Below are positions 16,080 through 22,408 of a DNA stretch of 22,517 nt, one piece after another. Each line of letters starts with the position of its first letter. Position 1 is the stretch's first letter. Source of the stretch: Pseudomonadota bacterium (GTDB lineage Bacteria; SAR324; XYD2-FULL-50-16; JAHJRI01); the NCBI GenBank assembly GCA_022360105.1, contig JAKSDL010000318.1, forward strand, positions 1-22,517, given 5' to 3'. A program made the translations under genes and the position numbers. The notes beneath the pieces are model-generated. The model was given only the letters and a program-made list of their open reading frames with translations, ran no database searches and was not told the origin of the DNA.

Positions 16080-17606
16080 TTATCCCAATAACTGAAGGAC
16101 GTTGTTTGGCAATTGATTCGACTGAGCCAGCATGGCTGTTGCCGATTGTGACATAATCTGGTTCCTTGTGAATTCTGCCATTTCTTTAGCCATGTCCACA
16201 TCACGAATGACTGATTCAGCAGAAATTAAGTTTTCATTGGCAATTCTGAGGTTCGAAAGATTAGCTTCCAGTGTATTTTTCTGGAAAGCCCCTAACTCAC
16301 CTCGGGTAGCAGTCATCTCATCGATAGCTGCATCAACCATTGTCAGGGCATCCTGAGCTCCCTGGAAGGTCCTCACATCTATGTCACCCAGGTTTTGAAA
16401 ACCGGATCTGTTGGCTATTCCCAGGGCGAGATTTTCAGCATCCAGACTTTGCAAAGAAACTCCGACTGTCTGGTTCTGGTTAGCCCCCACCTGGAATCTC
16501 ATAGAGTTTTGCGCAACAAAGACACGTCCTACGGAAAGTCCTTCTTCCGGAATTTCCGGTCGCTCTTCTACAGCTGCTTCTCCGCCTTCAGTTTCAATGT
16601 CTGCCACTTCACAATCGGGGGGCACCAAAACTCCTTTACCCTCTCCGTAGTAGCGGATACTGAGGCCATCGACACAAGAAGCACCCTTGACACCAGTTAA
16701 TATTTGACCTTTTCCAATGGCAGATTCGCCGTTTATGGTCCCTTTAACATCAAGACCACCATTTGAACCTTGAATTTCCCCGGCATTCTCGCTAAGAACT
16801 CCGGCAGTGCTACTTGACACCTGAAATCCATAATCAGAACCATACTCCCGATGATACACTTCTATTGTTCCTGATTCGTTCAAAATGATATCTACATTGA
16901 GGCCTTTGTTCTCAATTTCCGATCTCAGGTTTTGAACGGCAGTTTCTTTGGTATCATCCGCGTTGGATGTATATCTGGCCATTTTCCCGTTTTCGATGAC
17001 AGTCAGGGTTTCCCCTGCTTCTACCATCTCCTGGGTCAATGCGACACTACCCTGGATGTTCGACTTTGAAGCCGCCTGGGTAATCTTCACATCAAAACCA
17101 TGTTCTCTTGAATCCCCGGTTTGCAGAGTAGCTCCTACAAACTCAAGATCGTTACCAGTCGTTGTACCGGAAGCTCCGTTCGATCCGTCGAGCAATCGCT
17201 TATTCCCAAACTGGGCTTGTCTCGCGATGCGATTAATCGTTTCGAGAGCATTGTTAATTTCCTGCTGATCTGCTTCCAGCATGACTGCGTCATTCACACC
17301 TTCATTAGCGGCGTGAATGGCCAACTGGCGAATCCCAACCAAAAGGTTGTTAATTTCACTCATGTTCGCCTCGGTCGTTTGAATCATCGAAACAGCGGTT
17401 TCAGAGTTGTCAATTGCCTGCTTCAAACCCGCCGTTTGAGCCCGCATCTGTTCTGAAATTACCAGCTGGGCCGGACCTTCAGAAGCGCGGTTGATTCGCA
17501 ATCCCGAGGATAACTTCTCCAGTGTTTTCGCCATTCTCGCCTGGTTTGCAGCCAGGTTTCGATGGGAATTTAAGGCACTGGTATTATGATTTATCCGTAA
17601 ACTCAT
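16080..17606 (-). CDS. Flagellin (paralogue 2)
   Basis: A filament subunit of 508 residues, closely similar to paralogues 1 and 4 through the whole length, including the middle domain. N-terminal MSLRINHNTSALNSHRNL and KLSSGLRINRASEG, C-terminal SVIRDVDMAKEMAEFTRNQ and SQSATAMLAQSNQLPNNVLQLLG are intact D0/D1 elements. Cysteines at 311 and 332 only, flanking a YYGEGKGVLVPPD stretch, followed by an acidic loop (ETEGGEAAVEERPEIPEEG). The ATG at 17604-17606 has a perfect AAGGAGG six nt ahead. A clear intrinsic terminator lies 140 nt upstream of its start, so it is probably transcribed separately from paralogue 3. Confidence 0.96.
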   Translation of the reverse strand: MSLRINHNTSALNSHRNLAANQARMAKTLEKLSSGLRINRASEGPAQLVISEQMRAQTAGLKQAIDNSETAVSMIQTTEANMSEINNLLVGIRQLAIHAANEGVNDAVMLEADQQEINNALETINRIARQAQFGNKRLLDGSNGASGTTTGNDLEFVGATLQTGDSREHGFDVKITQAASKSNIQGSVALTQEMVEAGETLTVIENGKMARYTSNADDTKETAVQNLRSEIENKGLNVDIILNESGTIEVYHREYGSDYGFQVSSSTAGVLSENAGEIQGSNGGLDVKGTINGESAIGKGQILTGVKGASCVDGLSIRYYGEGKGVLVPPDCEVADIETEGGEAAVEERPEIPEEGLSVGRVFVAQNSMRFQVGANQNQTVGVSLQSLDAENLALGIANRSGFQNLGDIDVRTFQGAQDALTMVDAAIDEMTATRGELGAFQKNTLEANLSNLRIANENLISAESVIRDVDMAKEMAEFTRNQIMSQSATAMLAQSNQLPNNVLQLLG

Positions 17607-17609
17607 TAC

Positions 17610-17623
17610 CTACCTCCTTGTAA
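17610..17623 (-). promoter_or_regulatory. RBS hairpin of flagellin 2, CsrA-type site
   Basis: On the minus strand TTAC AAGGAG GTAG has a 3-bp TAC/GTA core (plus a possible U-G pair) around the same hexaloop, ending 3 nt before the ATG. An alternative 5-bp pairing, ATTAC (minus 17624-17620) with GTAAT (minus 17609-17605), would include the first bases of the start codon. Confidence 0.6.
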
Positions 17624-17667
17624 TGATATTTAAACAAAAACATGCAGACGTTTTTGCTCCGAACAGT

Positions 17668-17684
17668 ACTCCTTCCTTTGGAGT
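17668..17684 (-). promoter_or_regulatory. Second GGA hairpin in flagellin 2 leader
   Basis: On the minus strand ACTCC AAAGGAA GGAGT forms a perfect 5-bp stem that shows AAAGGAA in the loop, about 62-78 nt before the ATG. A GGA exposed in a hairpin loop is the form CsrA prefers. Confidence 0.4.
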
Positions 17685-17727
17685 CTATTCGTGTTTGGAC
17701 TGTATGTTATCTTTCGCTTTTAATTGC

Positions 17728-17741
17728 TTACCTCCTGATAA
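17728..17741 (-). promoter_or_regulatory. Orphan copy of the flagellin RBS hairpin
   Basis: On the minus strand TTAT CAGGAG GTAA repeats the 4-bp-stem, 6-nt-loop form of the flagellin ribosome-binding sites, with a strong AGGAGGT. Three nt later, where ATG stands in the four flagellins, the sequence is ATT, followed by four sense codons and TAA. It begins 6 nt after the T run of the fla3-side terminator. It may be a decoy or extra regulator site, a tiny leader peptide with a rare ATT start, or the relic of a lost flagellin. Confidence 0.45.
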
Positions 17742-17747
17742 AAAGTT

Positions 17748-17773
17748 AAAAAAATCAGACTAATGAAGTCTGA
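17748..17773 (-). terminator. Intrinsic terminator between flagellins 3 and 2
   Basis: On the minus strand TCAGACT TCATT AGTCTGA is a perfect 7-bp stem followed by seven T. This is the only textbook Rho-independent terminator in the window. It stands 241 nt after the flagellin 3 stop and 141 nt before the flagellin 2 start, so it either ends the flagellin 3 transcript or attenuates the flagellin 2 leader. The rest of the 407-nt spacer (17607-18013) holds a CCTTTT-AAT-AAAAGG inverted repeat (17802-17816) and no convincing gene. Confidence 0.85.
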
Positions 17774-18013
17774 GTTGGAAAAACATTGAGTCATGTTCGA
17801 TCCTTTTAATAAAAGGTTCCAGTTAATCCCGGCCTCCATGGCAGGAATTGTCCTTAAAAAATTTAGTACTTAAAATATCTTTATGAGTTCAATCTAATAT
17901 GTCTTGCACCACAATACTTTGATATTTTGGCAAGTTCATATCTTAACCTGCCTCTTTTGTTGTCAATACACACAAAGCGTTTTCAGCGGTATCATCAATA
18001 CAAGCTCCGGATG

Positions 18014-19540
18014 TTATGCATTCAAGAGTCTAAGCACCTTGTCAGAATCCTGGTTCGATTGAGCCAGCATTGCCGCTGCGGACTGCGTTTTGATCTGATT
18101 GCTTGTATAGGTTGCCATCTCTTTTGCCACATCCGTATCCCTGATGACCGATTCAGACGAAATCAGATTCTCATTTGCCACTTTCAGATTAGACAAATTC
18201 GATTCCAAAGAATGCTTCTGAATAGCCCCCAATCTCCCTCTTTCAGCAGATATCTGCTTGATTGCTTCATCCACTATCCGCAGAGAATCCTGCGCATGCT
18301 GGTGTTCCAGCACAGATATGTCAGCCAAAGAACGTATTCCTGATTTATTAATGACATTCGTTCCCAGGCTACTGGGTTTCATGTTGCTCAACGAGAACCC
18401 CACGGTGTTGCTAAGATTGCCACCAATCTGAAATTTCATGGAATTCTGGGAGACATAGACCCGTCCCACAGCAACCCCCTCTTCCGGAATTACCCGCCTT
18501 TCCTTGGCCGGACCTCCATCTTCAGATTCCATGTCGTAGACAGCGCACTCCGGCGCCATCAGCAGTTCTTTGCCATCTGCATAATACTTGATTTTTAAAC
18601 CTTCAATACACTTGGCACCTTTTATTCCGGTCAGTTCCTGCCCTACACCAATGGCAGACTCCCCATTGATGGTGCCTTTGACATCCAGACCGTTGGAAAC
18701 AGACGTTATTTCACCTGCTTTTGTACTAAGTACCCCAGCGGTAGTGCTGGATACCTGGAACATACTCTCTGAACCGTAATTACCATGCATTACTTCGATA
18801 TACCCTGCATCATCGACGGATATATCGACATTCAGCCTGTTGCGATCAATTTCCGAACGCAGATTCTGCACAGCTGTATCGACTGTATCATCACTTGTCG
18901 TCGTATAGCTGGCCATTTTGCCGTCTTCGATGATAACAAACTGCTCCCCGGCATCGACTATTTCCCGAGTTAAGGCCGTGGTACCTTTTATTCTGGATTT
19001 TTCAGCAGCTTGGGAAATTCTTACTTCAAATCCATTTTCCCTTGAGTCTTTCGTCGCTGTGGTGGCGCTAATAAAGTCCAGGTCGCCTCCAGACGTTGCC
19101 CCGGTAACACCGTTAGAGCCATCCAACAACTTTTTCTCTCCAAATTGGGCATTTAACGCAATTTGCTGAATCGTTTCCAATGCATTGCGAATCTCCATTT
19201 GATCGGCTGCCAGGGTAACATCACTGTTTGCCCCATCATTAAGGGCATGTATAATGAGTTGCCGAACCCCTGTCAGCAGACTTGTAATCTCACCCATATT
19301 CGCTTCTGTGGTTTGCAGAAGTGAAACAGCGGTCTGAGAATTATCAATCGCCTGGTGTACACCGGCAATTTGTGATCGCAAATGCTCCGATATAGCAAAC
19401 GCCGCAGGTCCATCTGATGCTCGATTAATCCTGAGTCCGGATGATAATCTTTCCAAAGACTTGGATAAATCAGCCTGATTAAACTGTAAATTGCGGTTTG
19501 CGTTTATAGCCCTGATATTATGATTCACTCGAAAAGCCAT
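18014..19540 (-). CDS. Flagellin (paralogue 3, divergent)
   Basis: A 508-residue flagellin clearly related to the other three but the most divergent. It opens MAFRVNHNIRAINANRNL, has GPAAFAISEHLRSQIAGVHQ instead of LVISEQMRAQ, carries IIHALNDGANSD, and ends KTQSAAAMLAQSNQDSDKVLRLLNA, where the others keep SQSATAMLAQ and end LRLLQ, LQLLG or LQLLS. The two-cysteine middle segment is kept (311 and 332, GAKCIEG and PECAVYD). D0/D1 lengths are unchanged, so it can probably polymerise. It may be a minor subunit or one placed at a particular part of the filament, as in other multi-flagellin bacteria (inference). The ATG at 19538-19540 is preceded by GGGAGGT inside the strongest of the RBS hairpins. 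Confidence 0.95.
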   Translation of the reverse strand: MAFRVNHNIRAINANRNLQFNQADLSKSLERLSSGLRINRASDGPAAFAISEHLRSQIAGVHQAIDNSQTAVSLLQTTEANMGEITSLLTGVRQLIIHALNDGANSDVTLAADQMEIRNALETIQQIALNAQFGEKKLLDGSNGVTGATSGGDLDFISATTATKDSRENGFEVRISQAAEKSRIKGTTALTREIVDAGEQFVIIEDGKMASYTTTSDDTVDTAVQNLRSEIDRNRLNVDISVDDAGYIEVMHGNYGSESMFQVSSTTAGVLSTKAGEITSVSNGLDVKGTINGESAIGVGQELTGIKGAKCIEGLKIKYYADGKELLMAPECAVYDMESEDGGPAKERRVIPEEGVAVGRVYVSQNSMKFQIGGNLSNTVGFSLSNMKPSSLGTNVINKSGIRSLADISVLEHQHAQDSLRIVDEAIKQISAERGRLGAIQKHSLESNLSNLKVANENLISSESVIRDTDVAKEMATYTSNQIKTQSAAAMLAQSNQDSDKVLRLLNA

Positions 19541-19560
19541 AATCTACCTCCCTGTAGATT
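19541..19560 (-). promoter_or_regulatory. RBS hairpin of flagellin 3, CsrA-type site
   Basis: On the minus strand AATCTAC (19560-19554) and GTAGATT (19547-19541) form a perfect 7-bp stem around the hexaloop AGGGAG, which contains the Shine-Dalgarno GGA; the stem touches the ATG. ACAGGGAGGU fits the CsrA core ACARGGAUGU at 9 of 10 positions. This is the most stable of the four and should limit translation even without a protein. Confidence 0.7.
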
Positions 19561-19599
19561 AAGTTTAGCATCTCCAATAGATTCATATCGAATGCCTTC

Positions 19600-19612
19600 G
19601 ACAATCCCTGTC
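19600..19612 (-). promoter_or_regulatory. Second GGA hairpin in flagellin 3 leader
   Basis: On the minus strand GACA GGGAT TGTC forms a 4-bp stem with GGGAT in the loop; ACAGGGAU is identical to the first eight bases of the CsrA core ACARGGAU, followed by UGU. It lies about 60-72 nt before the ATG. Confidence 0.5.
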
Positions 19613-19670
19613 AGAGAGCGATTCATAATCAGCGCTAACTAGTTCATAAGAACACACCTTCTATCTGCTA

Positions 19671-19694
19671 CCCGGCAACAGCCTGTTCACCGGG
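19671..19694 (-). terminator. Hairpin after flagellin 4
   Basis: CCCGG (19671-19675) pairs with CCGGG (19690-19694) and AACA (19677-19680) with TGTT (19684-19687), forming an interrupted 9-bp stem with a 3-nt loop. It lies 18 nt beyond the flagellin 4 stop on the minus strand. No T run follows, so termination would be partial and flagellin 3, only 171 nt away, may be read from the same transcript. Confidence 0.45.
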
Positions 19695-19711
19695 CTTAAA
19701 GGATTCTGTTC

Positions 19712-21250
19712 CTAACTCAATAGCTGCAGTACGTTCTGTGGCAACTGATTAGCCTGTGCCAGCATCGCAGTAGCAGATTGAGTCATGATCTGGTTCCTGG
19801 TGAACTGAGCCATTTCCTTAGCCATATCCACATCTCGGATGACAGATTCGGACGATATCAAGTTCTCATTCGCAATTCTCAAGTTAGAGAGATTGGCTTC
19901 CAGGGTATTCTTCTGGAAAGCACCAAGTTCACCCCTGAGAGCAGTAACATCATCAATGGCTTGATCAACCATTTTCAATGTGTCCTGGGCACCCTGGAAA
20001 TTGGTCACATCGACATCTCGCAGGCTGTCAAATCTAGAATGATTTCTTACACCCTTAGACAGATGTTCAGTTCCAAGATTTTGAACAGAAATACCCACAG
20101 TCTGGCCTCTGTTGGCACCTACTTGAAATTTCATGGAGTTTTGGGCTACAAACACGCGTCCCACGGAAACACCTTCCTCAGGTATTTCCAGTTGCTGAGC
20201 AGGTTGCGTTCCGGGAGGTTCTTCGCCTTCCGGATACTCAAGATCTGCAACTTCGCAGCTTGGCGGAACAATCAGATCCTTGCCTTCTCCGTAAAACCTT
20301 ACACTCAAGCCATCCACACAACTGGCACCTTTGACGCCTGTTAGCATCTGACCATGGCCGATGGCTGATTCACCATTGATTGTTCCCTTGATATCATCAC
20401 CTCTTTGGGATACTTGGATTTGACCCGATTCCTGACTAAGAACACCAGCAGTGCTACTTGAAACCTGAAAGGAATAGTCCGAACCATATTCCTTGTGCAA
20501 TACCTGTAAGGTCCCTGCATCATCCATAATGACGTCAACATTCAAACCTTTACGGATCACTTCGGATCGCAGGTTTTGCACCATGGTTTCTTTCGTATCA
20601 TCCGCATTGGATGTATACGTCGCCATTTTACCGTTTTCTATGATGGTCAGTGTCTCACCGGACTTTACAATTTCATCCGTTACTGCGGTGGTCCCTTGTA
20701 CTTCAGCCTTTGAAGCTGCCTGGGTGATTTTCACATCAAACCCGTGCTCACGGGAATCTCCCGTCTCCAGGGTTGCTCCCACAAACTCCAGGTATCCACC
20801 TGTAGTGGTTCCGGATGCTCCTCGGGAACCATCCAGCAGTTTTTTCTGACCGAACTGCGCCTGATCGGAAATTCGATCAATCGTAGCAAGGGCATTATCA
20901 ATTTCCTGCTGATCAGCAGCCAACATGACTTCATCATTCACAGCCTCGTTTGATGCGTGAATAGCCAGTTGTCTGATTCCAACCAAAAGGTTGTTAATTT
21001 CCGAAAGGTTTGCTTCAGTGGTCTGAATCAACGAAACAGCTGTTTCAGAGTTGTCGATAGCCTGGTTCATACCGGCGATCTGAGCTCGCATCTGCTCTGA
21101 AATCACGAGAGAAGCTGGTCCTTCAGCAGCCCTGTTGATTTTAAGACCAGAAGACAGTCTTTCCAGAGTCCGCGCCATGGCGGTCTGGTTCGCTTGCAAA
21201 TTCCTGTGGGAATTTATAGCAGCGGTATTGTGGTTGATTCTTAAACTCAT
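19712..21250 (-). CDS. Flagellin (paralogue 4)
   Basis: The longest of the four flagellins, 512 residues, and the first in transcription order. N-terminal MSLRINHNTAAINSHRNL, RLSSGLKINRAAEG and QTTEANLSEINNLLVGIRQLAIHAS, and C-terminal SVIRDVDMAKEMAQFTRNQ and TQSATAMLAQANQLPQNVLQLLS, are complete D0/D1 parts. The middle holds YTSNADDTKET, KGTINGESAIGHG, cysteines 311 and 332, and a Pro/Glu-rich loop (YPEGEEPPGTQPAQQLEIPEEG) longer than in its sisters, which accounts for the extra length. It is closest to paralogue 2 by eye. The ATG at 21248-21250 follows AAGGAGG in an RBS hairpin. The leader faces a long gene-free region, so a main promoter probably lies within 21270-21500, though none is recognisable. 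Confidence 0.96.
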   Translation of the reverse strand: MSLRINHNTAAINSHRNLQANQTAMARTLERLSSGLKINRAAEGPASLVISEQMRAQIAGMNQAIDNSETAVSLIQTTEANLSEINNLLVGIRQLAIHASNEAVNDEVMLAADQQEIDNALATIDRISDQAQFGQKKLLDGSRGASGTTTGGYLEFVGATLETGDSREHGFDVKITQAASKAEVQGTTAVTDEIVKSGETLTIIENGKMATYTSNADDTKETMVQNLRSEVIRKGLNVDVIMDDAGTLQVLHKEYGSDYSFQVSSSTAGVLSQESGQIQVSQRGDDIKGTINGESAIGHGQMLTGVKGASCVDGLSVRFYGEGKDLIVPPSCEVADLEYPEGEEPPGTQPAQQLEIPEEGVSVGRVFVAQNSMKFQVGANRGQTVGISVQNLGTEHLSKGVRNHSRFDSLRDVDVTNFQGAQDTLKMVDQAIDDVTALRGELGAFQKNTLEANLSNLRIANENLISSESVIRDVDMAKEMAQFTRNQIMTQSATAMLAQANQLPQNVLQLLS

Positions 21251-21253
21251 TTT

Positions 21254-21267
21254 CTACCTCCTTGTAG
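21254..21267 (-). promoter_or_regulatory. RBS hairpin of flagellin 4, CsrA-type site
   Basis: On the minus strand CTAC AAGGAG GTAG is a perfect 4-bp stem with the AAGGAG hexaloop, 3 nt before the ATG. ACAAGGAGGU matches the CsrA core at 9 of 10 positions. Confidence 0.65.
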
Positions 21268-21294
21268 TTCAAAACAATCGAGTTAGAGACCGCA

Positions 21295-21312
21295 GAACTG
21301 CAGACACAGTTC
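21295..21312. other. Hairpin in flagellin 4 leader
   Basis: GAACTG (21295-21300) and CAGTTC (21307-21312) are perfect complements with a 6-nt loop, 45-62 nt before the flagellin 4 ATG. The loop has no GGA on the minus strand, so unlike the hairpins before paralogues 1-3 it does not look like a CsrA site. Confidence 0.35.
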
Positions 21313-21569
21313 CGCATACCAATTTATAAGGGAGGTCCGGTCACCCAGTACTCCCTAGCTACTAATAGTCCTGTTTTTATTGGTTTTTTGTGAAACATCC
21401 TTATTTCAACTTACACAACAAAACAGCAACTATTACCTTAAAAAATGAGAGGTAATTATACTAACCCCTCCAATGTTGGACCTATGCACACCAGGTCCTA
21501 TTTGATCCTGCATAACTGATCATCACGTATTCCACACCAATCAATACTGTCGGTTGAAATACTCAGCCT

Positions 21570-21596
21570 GGAGCAAACGATTAAATGGTTTGCTCC
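21570..21596. other. Perfect 9-bp inverted repeat
   Basis: GGAGCAAAC (21570-21578) and GTTTGCTCC (21588-21596) pair perfectly with a 9-nt loop. No T run follows on either strand. It is the strongest stem between flagellin 4 and the REP-like element and could be part of a structured RNA. Confidence 0.5.
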
Positions 21597-21969
21597 ACCT
21601 GACTATCTCAACATAGCTTTCAAAACAGACTTTCCATTTAAATCATAGTTCCGGACTCCTTTAACTTTTAGCGGTTACAACTCAAATACTCCTAAACAGG
21701 ATTGACTATTCAATCCGTCACCAAAATCCTCACGGACCTGCGTCTCGTCCATCGTAATTAAATACTGACGCAGCATTGCAGAGCTTCCCAATGTCAAAAT
21801 TTATCTCACCTGAGAAGCGAGGCTTACAGCTTCGAAGGAAGAATCTGTTGATAAGTCTAATAAATTCCCCGTTCCAAACAGTATATTTCAGTTCTCAAGT
21901 TCAGTTTTTTTTATGGGCAATGAGCCATTACGCCTTATCTCCCGGTTAAATTTGAACCCTTTTATAGAT

Positions 21970-21999
21970 GTAGGGCGGATCAAGCGAAGCGGATCTACC
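21970..21999 (+). repeat. REP-like palindromic element
   Basis: Begins GTAGGGCGGATC, has AGCGAAGC in the loop and ends GGATCTACC, an imperfect hairpin whose arms pair at 7 of 8 positions with one mismatch and one G-U. A GTAG at the 5' foot followed by such a stem is the layout of REP sequences mobilised by RAYT/TnpA-REP transposases. No RAYT gene is in the window and only this one copy of the sequence is seen. Confidence 0.5.
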
Positions 22000-22100
22000 A
22001 ACTCGCATAGTCAGATAATCTATCTACGAAGAATCACACATAGACTCTGGCAAATCTGTTTTCATAGCTTCAAGATTCCGTTCTCATGATCATTCAGGTT

Positions 22101-22122
22101 GATGGGCAACGAGTTGCCCATC
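22101..22122. repeat. 10-bp perfect palindrome, second REP-like candidate
   Basis: GATGGGCAAC (22101-22110) and GTTGCCCATC (22113-22122) are perfect complements with a 2-nt centre. A related string, ATGGGCAATGAG, occurs at about 21913-21924. The form resembles dispersed extragenic palindromes, but family membership cannot be shown from one window. Confidence 0.45.
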
Positions 22123-22360
22123 CTGTACTTAAACCTAATCTCCTCGATTAATATGGCCCTGCATTCCGGCGTTATAAACGATTCCCTTAGAAATAGAGCG
22201 TTAAACCCTGTTAATCGATTGAGCTGTCAGTAAATCTGATTTTGTGACCGACCATGCTCTTCACCAGCAAACTCATTCAAAGATTTCAGTTGGTGGAAGT
22301 CACAATACAGCCTTCAATAAAGGTTACGAATACTCTCAGTTAATTACCTTTCAACCCCGA

Positions 22361-22394
22361 GGGGAGACTACACTCCCCATCCGGAATATTCCGG
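22361..22394. terminator. Two adjacent hairpins after the partial gene at the right edge
   Basis: CCGGAATATTCCGG (22381-22394) is a perfect 14-nt palindrome, and GGGGAG (22361-22366) pairs with CTCCCC (22373-22378). On the minus strand they lie 15 and 31 nt after the stop of the partial gene, the expected place for a terminator, but no T run follows. Confidence 0.45.
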
Positions 22395-22408
22395 GCGCAC
22401 TACTCCCG

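Larger units (their letters stand above)
21313..22408. other. Gene-free region rich in inverted repeats
   Basis: About 1.1 kb with no convincing open reading frame on either strand. Apart from the elements listed separately it holds ATTACC/GGTAAT (21432-21437/21451-21456), TCCAATGTTGGA (21469-21480), GGACCT/AGGTCC (21478-21498) and GGATTG/CAATCC (21699-21704/21711-21716). Between about 21500 and 21760 the minus strand has some eleven GGA triplets, more than composition predicts. No tRNA or rRNA is recognisable. It could carry promoters for flagellin 4, a small RNA, or a decayed gene. Confidence 0.5.

Noticed and set aside
21941..21960. Possible tRNA T-arm on the minus strand (GGGTTCAAATTTAACC)
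   Set aside because: The TTCAAAT is not flanked by a proper 5-bp stem and no anticodon or acceptor arm can be drawn.
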